Shown: positions 30,447-42,400, numbered from the stretch's first letter. The stretch: 64,000 bases of DNA from Locusta migratoria (GCA_026315105.1 CM048753.1:73844147-73908146); one strand, 5' to 3'. The notes: generated by a model from the sequence alone, not told the origin. Numbers and translations: made by a program.

Positions 30447-31340
30447 TGAAACGTGTCCATAAAAAATATTTTTGTAAGAAATGTCTAATATTGTGCCTCC
30501 TGTTTTGTGTCGAGTAACTTGCTTGCAAGAAAATGTATAATATCGCTTCTACTGTGTGTACTTAACTCTGTGAAGTTTCATCTTTGGCAAAGATCATGTA
30601 TTCCATAGCATTGTAGCTCGCGCAGAGAGTGAGTAGGGACTTGTGGTTTAGCTTGCTTAGAGAGCGGTTGCGTTGTGTGTATGGCTCCGATGTAGAGCAG
30701 AGGCTGCTGTGCCAGCAAGTCGATTTCATTGTATTTGGAATATATATTGTATTGTATTGTAAAACCGCTGGAATGAAGGTAATTGCATTTGATGCCATTA
30801 GGAAGAAGTTGTATTATGTAGGTAATGCTGATTATTAATAATAAGTAACAAAGTTGACCTTTCTTTCCTGTTTCATTTATGTAGTTAGAAGATTAACCTA
30901 CTTCCTTCATTTGATAATTAGTTATTAGTGGATTTAAAGTGCAGTACTGATTTTGATAATATTGTTGAACAGATTTCGTCATTGGTGCCATAGTAAATGA
31001 TAGTTAATTGACTATGATACTAAATTTCAATAATCAGAAACTGATCTGCATAAAATTCTCACTGTCAAACATTAAGAAAGTGGTTTGTGGTTTTCTAATA
31101 TCTTTCTCGCAGTCAAAATTTTTGAGTATAGTCAGTGCCTATTTCAAATGGTGACTTGCCACAGTTGTTTTGTGTTTAAAATATCCGTTGCGCACATAAT
31201 CAGTTTAATGCACTGTTTCTTATTTAATAGTATATACATCAATATCAGGGCCATAATTAAAACAAATTGCTGTGTTAATGAACAATTTGTTGTCTGATTT
31301 AACGATAGGTACAACATCCACAACAGACACACAGCTTTTA
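30447..31340. mobile_element. 894-bp insertion, LTR-like
   Basis: It is bounded by AAGG at 30443-30446 and 31341-31344. Without it the mariner arm reads straight through. It begins TG (tgaaacgtgtccat), has no coding sequence, and an AT-rich internal stretch (ggaatatatattgtattgta). The 4-bp duplication suits a solo LTR, but the right end does not show a clear CA. Not homologous to the LTR-like insert at 54861. Confidence 0.5.
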
Positions 31341-31855
31341 AAGGTTGCCGCCTGTGTATTCAGCCATGTGTAGCACGTTCTTTCAGCTCGTCATCGTTGT
31401 GTTTACAGGACAAATTTTAGGTGTAAGAAGAGGATTTCCATCAAAAGGTGGTGTTTGTTTCCACGATAGTGCCCGACCTCATGTGACCAAACAACTCTTA
31501 CGGGAATTTCACTGGGACGTGTTTGATCATCATCCGTACAGCCCGGGCTTCGCTCCTAGCCACTTTCACCTCTTCTTACACCTAAAAATCTGTCCTTGGT
31601 GGTCAACATTTCAACGACGATGACGAGCTGAAAGAACATGCTACCACATGTCTGAATACACAGGCGGCAACCTTCTATGAAGAAGGCATACAGAAACTTG
31701 TGCCACGCTATGACAAGTGCCTATAAAATTTCGGCAGCTATGTAGAAAAGTAGTTTAACAGTTGTCGATTTTTGTAGAATAAATATTTTTTTCTGTATCT
31801 GTACACGTTTGTTTTATATAACCAAACGGAACTTACTTTCTGGACGTACCTCGTA

Positions 31856-32454
31856 TTATCCGCAAAATAGTTATAAAATGTTATTGTAATAAAATACGAA
31901 ACTTACAAGAACATTATTTTTGGGTTATTTGCTAGCATTTATCACAAAATACATGTTTTTGACATTTTTGGAGATTTATTCTCGAATGGTGCAGAACAGA
32001 GGAAGAAAGTATTTTGAAAGAATACCTATTACGCCAATTCTGAAGCTGAAACGATGAAAATACGCGCTCGGGCGTTTTTGGCAATTTAACCGATAAGTAG
32101 TGAATTGTGTTTACAAAGTTACGAAACTCGATTTTTTTTTCTTTTGGTACATATAACAGGAATTTATTGGTTTGCTCATGCTTAGTTCTTACCTGAACCC
32201 CCCATTTCCACAAAATAACAGAAGCAGGAAGTCTAAGCTTTTCATAATTCTTAGATTATATTTAATTAAAAATGTTTCACCAAGACTCAACAGTGGAATC
32301 ATTGAATATCATTAAAAGTATTTTAATAAACATAGACCAATGTGTGCATGACGTCATTATACCGAAACCAAGATGTAAGTCACGTCACGGGGCAGGAGAC
32401 TGTTTTCGTCATAGCGAGTAATTGTAGCTGAGAGTTATCCTTTGTAGTGCAAAT
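31856..32454. other. AT-rich interval without recognised genes
   Basis: A 93-codon minus-strand frame (31932-32213) has no recognisable domain and AT-driven composition. It is not called. Confidence 0.3.
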
Positions 32455-33341
32455 ATTTATATATAAAGCAGAGTGTCCGTATGTTTGTGTGTACGTGTTA
32501 CATACAAATCTACAGTTTTGTTCCAATCTTTATGAAATTTTGTAGACATAAGCTTCAATCCATTAGGACGGTCGACGTAAGTGTAAGAATCACGTACGAT
32601 ACATAGTTCGCGAGATATGACGTCATAAACAATGAGATGCGCGAAAAACTGCTGCATTTTGCGACAATGCTGCTCATTTTCTCCTAAAGCACTGGGCAGA
32701 TATCGACCAAATTTAGTACACACATTCCTTACCGTGACGTAACAATTGCTGCAGGTTTAAGAATCACTTATGACACATGGTTCAGATTATATGACGTCAA
32801 ACAATAGGAATCACAAAAAAAACCGCCACATAATGCCGCGAGACTTTATAAATACGCTATATGAGAATGAGAGTACTTAGTGACTCGCAATAATCTGTAA
32901 CATGATTTCAAACCTTTATTAAACTTTTTCTCGCTAACAACCATAGCAAAATGATGAAAGGAAAAAAGTTTCTCGCTTACTACTTTTCCGCTGTTTATGG
33001 AGTAAGACTTCGGCATTCGATATGACGTTAATTTATAATTTGAACACTACAAATTGTAGCCTCAGTAAATTTTACAGACAGTATACACACATAAATTTAA
33101 ATGTACCTTCTAAATTGTATCACAGTACGACACGTAGTTCATGAGATATGAGCACGTAAACAGTAACGTTTATGGAAAACCGCCCCATGACTAACCAAGT
33201 TTTAATCTATTACTTTTTTACTACTAATTGTATTCCCAAGAGATATTACATACATACAGCCCTTATAAAAATGAATACATACCTGAAAAATTGCAGGAAT
33301 AAATAAATAAAATACCCGGGCAAAGTTGGATTTTCAGCTAG
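32455..33341 (+). mobile_element. Non-autonomous Helitron, family R
   Basis: Starts near atatataaagcagagtgtccg and ends cagCTAG at 33338-33341 followed by T. Just upstream of the end, tacccgggcaaagttgg is a degraded terminal hairpin. The body has repeated modules of the type ctaaagcactgggcagatat and atgagatatgagcacg. No coding sequence. Confidence 0.6.
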
Positions 33342-33669
33342 TTAAGCATATATATGAACAATGAAACGTCTTAGCGTATTCTTATTTTTCATCTTTAGTA
33401 GTACAATTGGCGTTAGTTCCCCGCAACTGCAAGAATTAATACGATAGCTACAGAATTTACACGTGCCTAGATGAAACGCATTGACAATCTTTTTACAAGC
33501 AACACAACAACGTATTTTAAGCGAAAGATTGTTGTCGTTGTACTGTGAGTCTTTTAGTTTGTATTTTACACAGGAGTAGAAGATCAAATATCAGTTTGTA
33601 AGGAACATCAGCTTCCTTAAAATACCTCAACAGTACATGTCAAATGTTTCGTTGTGATCTTATAATAAA
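33342..33669. other. Interval between two Helitrons
   Basis: A minus-strand 81-codon frame with several Cys (33342-33587) was inspected. No family is recognised and nothing supports coding. Confidence 0.3.
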
Positions 33670-35010
33670 CTAGCTGTAAACCCGGCGTTGCACTGGTGTT
33701 TATTTATCCCACACATTCGTAGTCCACATCCCCTTCCCCTCCTCTCTCTGCATCCACCTCTTTCTCTCCCATCTCTCTGTTCGTTTCCACCTTTCCCTCA
33801 CTCGGCAAAGTTTTCTGCATGGTACCCTCGGTCATGCACCATACAAAGATTTATGTACCCAGTGATCTTCCTCCTGGTTTAAAGGTCACATGTGCAAAAA
33901 TTCATAAACAATGGAGAAAAACTTTGCGTTTTGTAAAATTCCGTAAGTTAAGTGCCCTCCACCATGCACCGAACGAAATTTTATACAGCCATTGACATTC
34001 CACTTGTTTTTTAGGTAGAATGTGCAAAACTTCATCAATATCGGAACCAAACTATAGATTTCTGTGCAATAGAAACGCAGGGTCATATTGAAAAACGCAC
34101 TTTGTTGTTCTCAAATATTCCAGTTTTACTTCATACAATGCTTGTTCTAAGAAAGAGAAAAAAAAAGGAAGGAAAACGACCTGTGAAATCGGTCGAGCCG
34201 TTCTCAAGTTATGGCGCGACCAAGGTGCTTAGGGATCCATTTTTATGTTGAAAAGTACCCTCCACCATGCACCGTATGAAACATGAGATAGACGGTGCCG
34301 TTCCTCTTGTATTGAGGGTCAAGCGTGCAAAATTTCGTAAAGATCGGAATGAAACTGCAGATTTCGTGAGTCTGTAGGAGAAGTATGCTCCGCCATGCAC
34401 CTATCACAAAATACTTTCTTATCTGACGTTTTCTACTTATAAACTACGTTCCTGCCAAATTTCAGCTTCATAGGTGAAGTAGTTTTCAAGATTTCGTGTT
34501 TAGTCAGTGAATGAGTGCCCTTTCGCTTTTATTAAGAAAACATATTGGCTTAATTTTTGATGCAAGATAATTAAGGGAGACTTGCAGACAAAAATAAATA
34601 GTAACATGCAACTCTGTAATGCTAACTTTATTTGATACAAGGTCATGCATGATGCGACAATTTTACGGCATCTACAGCGAAACTGTCGTGAGCGGTAGAC
34701 TTATTTTCGTTTCATCATTTTGTGTGTGTGTGGGGGGGGGGTCAGTTACAAAACGCTTCATAAACGTCCGAAATTATATGCAAACTTTGTTGCAGGTCCC
34801 TCACTACTCCCATTTTTCAATAATTGACGCATAAATCTGGGTATTCTCACGCGGTGGCCTCTCATTATTTATGACGTCATACCTCCTGAGCTATGTGTCG
34901 TGTTCTTTTCTTTTTGGGTCAGGAACCTTCGTGGGCGTACGGTGAACAGTTCACCAAAGTTTCATTGCAATCGAATGAATGGTTTTTGCACACATAGAGG
35001 ACATACAGAC
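33670..35010 (-). mobile_element. Non-autonomous Helitron, family S
   Basis: On minus it ends ACGCCGGGTTTACAGCTAG at 33670, followed by T, the usual Helitron 3' end. The 5' side is near 35010 in an (AT)n run with gtttgtctgtatgtcctcta. The body repeats modules such as ccctccaccatgcaccg (33955, 34258) about 300 bases apart. No coding sequence. Confidence 0.55.
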
Positions 35011-35011
35011 A

Positions 35012-35062
<51 letters not shown>
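35011..35062. repeat. (AT)n microsatellite
   Basis: About 26 AT units at the presumed Helitron 5' boundary. Confidence 0.95.
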
Positions 35063-35065
<3 letters not shown>

Positions 35066-35068
<3 letters not shown>

Positions 35069-35133
35069 GGGAGACTATCTGCAGGCTTGTTATTTATTTA
35101 TGTATATAACAAGCCTGCAGATAGTCTCCCCAT
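35066..35133. repeat. Perfect 28-bp inverted repeat at the 5' end of a LINE fragment
   Basis: 35066-35093 and 35106-35133 are exact reverse complements with a 12-base loop. The right arm encodes the LINE residues NKPADSLP, so the left arm is a snap-back copy of the LINE 5' end. Confidence 0.9.
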
Positions 35134-35815
35134 CACAACTCAGTATGGAAAAGTGGCACAAGTTTCTCACTTCAGATATCTAGGAGAGATGATCCAACCA
35201 TCAGGACTGAACTCAATAGCCAATCAAGAAAGGGTCTCAAGATTACAAAGAGAATATAAGCTAACTTGAAACCATTACAATAAGAAATCTATTTCTTTCA
35301 ATGCAAAACTAAGGCATTACAACACAGTAGTCCTACCAGAGGCACTCTATGCTGTAGAAACTACAGTGATTCAGGTCTTACGAAGATCAGAGAGATTGAA
35401 AAACAGAAAAGAAAAATTTTGAGGAAAATATATGGATCAGTGTTTCGGGAAGGAATTTGGATAAAGCGGCCAACTAGAGAGATTTACAAAGACATGGAAA
35501 CAATAACGGACACCATCAGAAAGAGAAGGATGAAATTTATTGACATATCATCAGGATGAATGAAACCTGGCTCACAAGGCAAATATTTGAGATAGCTAAC
35601 AAGAGCAAAAACAAGACGAAGTGGATCACTGAAACAGAAGAGGATATTAAAGAACTGGGAATCACACAAGACAACATTATAAAGAAACATAAACTTAAAC
35701 AAGAACACAAGGAGAAGAGAAGAGGAAAAAAGTGGTCAGAAGAACGCAAGAGAGAACACAGTGAACGCATGAAGAGAATTTGGGAAGAACGAAGGAAGAA
35801 GAAGAAGTCATAATT
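35106..35815 (+). mobile_element. LINE C-terminal fragment (family D)
   Basis: Translation across frame breaks gives KPADSLPITTQYGKVAQVSH, FRYLGEMIQPSG and QERVSRLQREYKLT. It continues with RKILRKIYGSVFREGIWIKR, KDMETITDTIRKRRMKF and WLTRQIFEIANKSKNKTKWI plus TEEDIKELGI. This is the RT C-terminal region of a non-LTR element of a type not otherwise present here. The terminal 60 codons are Lys/Glu-rich, KEKRRGKKWSEERKREHSER. It is degraded by frameshifts and stops. The clade is unassigned. Confidence 0.65.
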
Positions 35816-36164
35816 ACTCAAGTTCAATCGCTGTCTTTAAAGGAAATGATCGAAAATAATATTCATAATGTCGGATTTTAACAAAATTCAACAGTTTATA
35901 TTTTGAGACAGTTGCCATAGACCGTGATTCCAAGACATAGAACAATCAAAGTTTGGCTGCTTACATTAAATAATAGAATAGTGAGGAAACATCATCGATG
36001 CACTAGGCGAGAAGTGACTTTATAGGTAGGCTATAATGAATAGTCTCTATGAATGTTTAGCATTGTATAACGCTACTGAAAGCAGACTTTCACCAGAAAT
36101 TACGTACTTGCTGACATATTAACTTATTCCAGAACAGCTTGAAGTGTCTTCCCATCGATAATCA
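35816..36164. other. Interval without recognised features
   Basis: AT-rich, no coding frame or repeat family recognised. Confidence 0.3.
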
Positions 36165-36171
36165 CATTGAT

Positions 36172-36734
36172 CATCATCATTAGAGACTGATTATGCCTTT
36201 CAGCGTTCAGTCTGGAGCATAGTACCTCTAATAAAATTCCTCCATGATCCCCCACTCAATGCTAACATTGATGCCTCGTCTGATGTTATGCCTTTCACTT
36301 CAAAATCATTCTGCACCAGATCTAAGTGCTTTCTTCTTCGTCTGCCTCGATTCCTCTTACCCTCCGCTGCCGAGCTCATGAGTCTCTTAGGTAACCTTGC
36401 TTCTCCCAAGCGTGTAACATGACCCCACCATCTCAGTCTGTTCGCTCTAACTGCTTCATCTATGGTGTACACACCCAGTTTTTCTTTGATTTCCTCATTA
36501 TGGACACCCTCCTGGCATTGTTCCCATCTATTAGTACGTGCAATCATTCTTGCTACTTTCATAACTGTAACCTCTACCTTATGAATAAGGTAACCTGTAT
36601 CCACCCAACTTTCACTCCCATACAACAAAGTTGGTCGAAAGATAGAGCGGTGCACTGCTAACTTAGGCTTGGTACTTACTTCCTTCTTGCAGAAGAGAGT
36701 AGATCTTAGCTGAGCACTCACTGCATTAGCTTTG
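36172..36734 (-). mobile_element. RTE-like LINE with (ATG)n tail, short 5'-truncated copy
   Basis: On minus: KANAVSAQLRSTLFCKKEVS, LLYGSESWVDTGYLIHKVEV, RANRLRWWGHVTRLGEARLP and SWRNFIRGTMLQTER, the C-terminus of a second RTE-like family (fuller copy at 54826-56680). The tail is catcatcatcat at 36172-36181. The duplication cattgat is at 36165-36171 and 36735-36741. The sequence up to 36865 in the same frame is unrelated flank. Confidence 0.85.
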
Positions 36735-36911
36735 CATTGATAAGTAGCAAAACGTGAAAGATTCATAGCGTTATACAAACACTGAGGATATGTAATTCTG
36801 GTGCTTCTAAAAATAACTGAGAGTACGGCACTTTTCACCTGGGCACATGTAAACATGACAATCACTGCATTAATATTAATAACAAGATGAAATTACGTTC
36901 CCTTTATTGAT

Positions 36912-37935
36912 AGATCTGTTATCTATCGGTTAGTGAAGTCAACAGAGGATCAAAAGCAACTGCAAAGCGATTTAGACAAAATTTCTACTTGGTGCGAAAA
37001 TTGGCAATTGACACTAAATAAAGAAAAGTGTGAAGTAATACACATGACCACTAAAAGAAATCCGCTGAACTTCAATTACGCGATAAATCAGTCAAACCTT
37101 AAGGTCGTAGATTCTACCAAATACCTAGGAGTTACAATTACTAACAACTTTGACTGGAGAGAACACATAGAAAATATTGTGGGGAAGGCGAATCAAAGGT
37201 TACGTTTCATTGGCAGAACGCTTCGAAGATGCACCAGCTCCACCAAAGAGACTGCCTACATCACACTTGTGCGTCCTCTCCTGGAGTACTGTTGCCATTG
37301 TGGGACCCTCACCAGATGGGACTGACGGAAGACATTGAGAAGGTTCAGAGGAGGGCAGCTCGTTTTGTTTTATCACGTTACGGGGGGAAAGCGTCACGGA
37401 AACGTTGCACGAATTGGGGTGGAAATCATTAAAAGAAAGACGTTATTCATTGCGGCGTGATCTGTTTGCGAAGTTTCAATCATCGACTTTTACTTATGAA
37501 TGTGAAAATATTTTGCTAGCACCCACCTACTTAGCGAGACATGACCATCCCAATAAAAATAAGAGAAATCAGATCAAAAAACGGAACGATTTAGGTGTTC
37601 TTTCTTCCCGCGCGCTATTAGAGAATGGAACGGTAGAGAAAAGTTATGAAAGTGGTTAATGAACCCTCTGCCTGGCACTTAAATGTGATTTGCAGCCGGC
37701 CGCGGTGGCCGCGGGGACTGAGGCGCTTCAGTCACGGTCTGCACGGTCACTACGGTCGGGGGTTCGAATCCCCCCTCGGGCATGGATATTTGTGTTGTCC
37801 TAGTTTGTAAGTAGTTCATAAGTAGTTTGTAAGATTAGGGACTGATGACCCCGTAGTTAAGTCCCATAAGACTTACAAACATTTGAACATTTGAACATTT
37901 GTGATTTGCAGAGTATCTATGTAGATGTAGAATAG
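36912..37935 (+). mobile_element. CR1-like LINE, subfamily A, with SINE in its 3' UTR
   Basis: VKSTEDQKQLQSDLDKISTW...STKYLGVTITNNFDWREHIE then TLVRPLLEYCC. Single-base frame breaks are at about 37300 and 37390. The last part is LGWKSLKERRYSLRRDLFAK to LLENGTVEKSYE. The 3' UTR continues after a SINE at 37900 and ends gtatctatgtagatgtag. Confidence 0.9.
37695..37899 (+). mobile_element. tRNA-headed SINE, full length
   Basis: Starts gccggccgcggtggccgcgg and ends (acatttga)n. A perfect 11-bp duplication tgtgatttgca is at 37684-37694 and 37900-37910. Confidence 0.93.
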
Positions 37936-38351
37936 GAATACGATAAGTCGTTTTATTGTTAAAATCAGCGTTTGATTTCACCTGTAAATGAGAAAACTAT
38001 TTCTCATAATGACGAAAACCCAGTCACGTGACTTGGGGCAATTTTAGATGTTGGTTTCAAACCACAGCACGCCGAAGATAGGAACACGCCACAGACAGAC
38101 ATTACTAGACTGGCAAACTTGCCTCTCTGACTGAAGCTTGATACCGCCATCTTGCCTCACCTCATGTCAAAAAGTTTCCATACGGTAAAATTATGACCTT
38201 CTGATTCGATATGGTGTAAGATTTACCCTAATAGTTGGTTTGACATGATCTGCATTGGAGCTGACGCATCCGCAATAATTGAATTTAACAGATAGACCTA
38301 CATTGTCGAATCCTGTTTTGAGAAGAACGTGCTACGTACACTTAAATTTTA
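37936..38351. other. Interval with one arm of a distant inverted repeat
   Basis: attactagactggcaa at about 38103-38118 has its exact complement at about 41107-41122. No coding sequence. Confidence 0.45.
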
Positions 38352-39347
38352 CGGGGAGACCGGGTCACTTTTCCATAGGGGCAAGTTTTCCAAATCTATT
38401 TATTTTCGAAACAAACCGCTAGATGTTACCACCGGCGATACTGTAGGAAGTAGCAACAAAGCACGCTTCATTTACGAAAGTTTCAGTGTCGTACCAGCAG
38501 TCACAACGTCGGCAGGGCTGTTTTCGTCATTTTTGCAAAATTGAGGAAACTTTCACGTTTTTATTGAAACTTAAAATACACATTCTGGCGTAAAACTTAT
38601 TATTTTGACATTGCACACACTAAAAGTGGGTTTCTTTCTTCACGTAACTGTACATTTGTTTTGTAAATAGCTTACACTGTTACTCATGGACGTAGTGTTA
38701 CAGTTCCGAATATGGCGACGGGGCACGTTCTCCGAGTGCATATGGGGCACATATTCCTTATTGCTTTAAGTCTTACGCCAAGTCTAAAGCAAATGAAAAG
38801 TGGGTACAGTGCACGAAATGGGTGCATGGAGACTGTACGAAAGGGAATGTTCCATTTTTTGTTTGCTTAAATTGTGATTCAGACAATCAGTATAAGTACT
38901 GTTAAAAATGTCTGTATTTGTAAAATATTTAAGTCACATATTTTGTAAAACCATTAAATAGCATTTGTTTTTTTATTTAATGTGGATATTTTTACTATCC
39001 TCTTTTGTAATGTATTGTAAATTCATGATAAAAATACGTATTCAGTGAAATCAAGATAATTATCTCTGTTTTAACATTGAAAGTAATATTGGAATATTTT
39101 CCCCTGTACATTTTAAGTAAGCTGGAAAACTTGCCCCGCATACGGGGCAAATTTTCCAACGCAACATGGTCAGACAAAACCATTTGCTACCAAGAATGAT
39201 ATTTAATATTTTCAAAAATATCTGTACAAGACTGTAAATAAAGGTGTAGCAAATATAATGACCCGCTGTTTACCGCAAAATCGATAAAAATAAGAAGTAC
39301 AAAAATAAAAATGTAAAATGGTGGAAAACGTGCCCCGGTCTCCCCCC
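38352..39347 (+). mobile_element. Pogo/Tigger-like DNA transposon, non-autonomous
   Basis: Inverted ends cggggagaccgggtcacttt (38352) and ggggggagaccggggcacgt (read on minus from 39347) lie at TA dinucleotides. Inside is a remnant resembling the Cys/His C-terminus of pogo-type transposases (38760-38905). The DDE core is missing. About 1 kb in total. Confidence 0.6.
38760..38905 (+). pseudogene. Pogo-type transposase C-terminus, PHD-like remnant
   Basis: The frame reads IPYCFKSYAKSKANEKWVQC then TKWVHGDCTKGNVPFFVCLNC and ends TAA at 38903-38905. It follows the W-x-Q-C...W-x-H-x-x-C...F-x-C-x-x-C pattern of the zinc-finger tail of some pogo transposases, but one Cys pair member is lost between QCTK and WVH. 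No start or upstream domain remains. Confidence 0.55.
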
Positions 39348-39917
39348 TACTGTCCTGGCGGCCTCACGTGATAATGTTGTCACTCGTGTGACGTTGGCAT
39401 TAGCCATTCGCTTGACGATGTTTTGTCATGATAACTTCATTTTACGAGGGCAATTACTGTTACTAACTGAACGAGGTCACATACAAAAATCTGTCAACCG
39501 TAGAGCACGAACAGCATTATTTGTTTACTTCATCATCTGTACGAAACACTAATCAACTCGCACTGTATGGATTACTAAGAATATCAACATCTTGGTTAGG
39601 GCTTTCTACCGTTTTGTTGATGTTGCCAACATAATCACACGAGGCCACTGAGATGATAAGTAAAATTTTACCGCTACATACATTTAAATCACCGTGGTTC
39701 GGAACCCACGTTAAACTGTAGGTTCCCCTATAAATGGCTGGGTAAGTCAGTTCGAAGGTCGGAGGAAGGCAACGGCATACCACCTCCAAACAGGACCATG
39801 CCTAGTAAAGCACTGTGGTGTTCAAACCAATCTTCGGATTGTTGGCTGCTTTACCTTTTTTTTACATTTAAATCAGATTGTAATTATGGGGAAAACACTG
39901 AGAAGAATAAAGAGGTT

Positions 39918-40683
39918 AAAGTGCAGTTTATGCGGCAGCGGCTAGCCTTCGTGCTCGCTAGGTTGGGAACGACAGAGCAGCCAATCAGAAGTCGCGATGC
40001 CGCGGCCAATGAGATTGCATGTTTCATGAAGAGTAAATTTGGCGTCGATTTCGAAGTTTATTCGAGGATATCGGTGCGGCGTTTGTGTGATTGTGATTGA
40101 TTTTTCATGTATAAGAGATTTTTAGATAATTGTATTACGGACATAAGTGACCTATTACTAATACACCATAGCAGTCAAACATGTTTTATTTGTTTTATGA
40201 CCAGTACGAAGCATTGATCATTTTGAGTGAAAGTTAAGTTAGGCATAGGTTAAACGAGAAGTTTTTTTTTAGTATGTGAGGGCGCGTAGCGCCCGAATCT
40301 CCGGTTCAAAAACACTCAATCAATTTACAGTTGTACGCTCGATATATATCATTTCAGTCCGAGCTACCTCGATTGCAAGCATTCTTGGAAATTATCGCAA
40401 TTACTTTTACTGACCGGACAAGGGTACATACAAGAGCCTGTCAACCATAGAGCAGGTACAGCATGTTTTGTTCGAAACAGTGATCAAGTGACATCCATAC
40501 TGATAGCAACTGTAACTTGTAGATCGTCAAAAACTTTTGCATACACCGCTTCGATTTGTTTACATAGTACAATTGTAACGCTCTCTCTTATTGGCCGCGA
40601 CATCGCGACTCCTGATTGGCTGCTCTGCCGTTACCAACCTAGCGAGCGCGACGGCTAGCCGCTGCCGCATAAACTGCACTTTT
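39918..40683. mobile_element. Inverted-repeat element, arms about 93 bp
   Basis: 39918-40010 (gtgcagtttatgcggcagcg...cgcggccaat) is the reverse complement of 40590-40683 with few mismatches. The arms contain gccaatcagaagtcgcgatg. The 580-base interior is AT-rich and non-coding. A frame through the left arm is not a gene. Likely a MITE-type element. Confidence 0.65.
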
Positions 40684-40690
40684 ACCGAAT

Positions 40691-41229
40691 ACAATTAACT
40701 GTTATCCACGACAAATGGCTCAAACATCTAACATTGTTGTTTCCGCAATTCCATTATTAAAGTACGACTTTCTACATAAAAGATCGCCACTCATAACCTC
40801 ACTTTGAAAATCGGGTATTAGGATAACGAATTGACGTGATGGAGAGTGTGAATACAACGTGACGTGTTGTTGACGGCACGGGCAGTGTGAATTGGCCTTA
40901 TATCTTCGGTTTGCTCTACGAAAAATTACAGCTACATACAACCCATGAATCAACCAATATATCAGATCTCTAAAGACAGCGTAGTTATGTGGGTTCACCC
41001 GCATTTTTACGAATGTTTTCTGTAAATACACACAGGACTGCTCAAACGTTTGTAGTATAGAAATATGGCGGCGAGACTTCAGTGACACCAATGATACTGT
41101 ATATGGCATTGCCAGTCTAGTAATACATCTCTGTGGGACACGCGCAGAGTGTGTTATCTTTGGTCTATGTCATAGAGTAGAAATATCTCTGGAGTGAGCA
41201 TTCAGATGCGCAGAACAGGTCTTGGGTTG
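40691..41229. other. Interval without a recognised gene
   Basis: A 129-codon minus-strand frame (40720-41109) shows no recognisable motif. It includes one arm of the 38.1/41.1 kb inverted repeat. Confidence 0.3.
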
Positions 41230-42400
41230 TCAACATTAGAGATGCGAAAACTGAAACATCTGACGGTTTCGAAACAAATGAAACCGTACTATCTGTGGTT
41301 TCGAAACCATGAAACCGTGAAGCAATGTATGTTTTGTCATGAAATCTTCGTTCTAGGAGGGCAATATTTTTCACTATGTGGACAAGGGTACATACAAGAA
41401 CCTGTCAACCATAAGAGTATATATATACTTCTTGGTCTATACGAAACATGTTGATAAATATTTTCCCCCATGTTGTTCATGTTACCAACATAGTCACACG
41501 AGACCTCCGGTATGGTAGGTAAAAGTTTACCCTGTTAGGAACTCACACACTGCAATACGGTACGCATATTACAGTGATGGATCATAAATGCTACTTTTTA
41601 TACATACTAAATAAATTATAGGGAATAAAGGGCACACTAAATAATCACAAATAATGCTATGGAATTACAAAAATAATAATATAAGAGACAAGTTCACCAC
41701 CACTTGTACGTCTTGACCGTTACACTACCGCCGCAATTCCTTTAACATGAGTGTCGAAAAATTATAACGGCAGTAGGTAAGTTCGTTTTCGCTCATAAGA
41801 AACTAACTCTTTAACACGAGATTAAATATGCGATCTACCCTTGTTAGTATAAAAACTGTCATTTCAGGCTTCATGTTGTATCTTATTTTAAAGAATGTAG
41901 TTTCACTCGTGTGTTTTTAATATGGTATATAAACCTAGAATTTAACTGATTATTTCAATGCAAATAGTGAACGTTGTTTTATTGTTCTTTTACATTTATA
42001 AAGCAGACATTATGTCATTTCGGAATACAGCAATCTCTTGCAAACGAATCTTGATATCAATAATCATAAGCTGCAGACTCACGAGTGTCAACTATTATTT
42101 GACACTCTCTAAATGGTTTATATACTAGCAAGTTATATGTGTATCTGTGTGAAACATCACATTTTGATACCATTAGTCTGTTCCGCCTTTCTGCATTAGT
42201 GGTTTGAAACACCGGTGTTGTGAAACCGACATGAAATCGTGAAACCGACACGAAACCGTGAAACCGACAGAAACGGTTTCAGTGTATCGACAATCGACCG
42301 CGAATGTGATCCGAAACAGAACGGAATGAAACCGCATGGTTTCGAAACCGTGAAAGATGCCGGTTTTGAAACACTACGCCCTTACACTGAAAAAATGAAG
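41230..42400. mobile_element. Possible hAT-like MITE with gaaaccg-rich ends
   Basis: Both ends are rich in gaaaccgt/ggtttcg motifs (41250-41330 and 42200-42375), in inverted and direct arrangement, around an AT-rich non-coding centre. Clustered gaaac motifs of this kind occur at ends of some hAT elements. Boundaries and duplication are not resolved. Confidence 0.35.

Larger units (their letters stand above)
30062..31853 (+). mobile_element. Fold-back mariner-type element (copy 2) with two insertions
   Basis: The termini cgaggtacgtccagaaagta and its complement lie between TA (30060-30061, 31854-31855). The right half encodes CFHDSARPHVTKQLLREFHW then HHPYSPGFAPSHFHLFLHL: the mariner catalytic region with the third Asp changed to His and about three residues missing. 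The left half is an inverted copy of the 3' end, as in copy 1. A SINE (30170-30361) and an 894-bp insert (30447-31340) interrupt the left arm. Confidence 0.78.
39470..41460. repeat. Three dispersed direct repeats
   Basis: A motif of the form gg.cacatacaagaacctgtcaacc..agagca appears at about 39474, 40421 and 41384, each followed within 60 bases by a tacgaaac or ttcgaaac motif. The first and third are also followed by gttaccaacatagtcacacg-like sequence (about 39614, 41474). Probably diverged copies of one mobile sequence. Confidence 0.5.

Noticed and set aside
35484..35827. Ser/Phe-rich minus-strand frames
   Set aside because: They are the complement of the Lys/Glu-rich LINE C-terminus on the plus strand.
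39798..40100. 100-codon frame FMRQRLAFVLARLGTTEQPI...
   Set aside because: The readable part is the arm of an inverted repeat (39918-40010). No homologous family was recognised.
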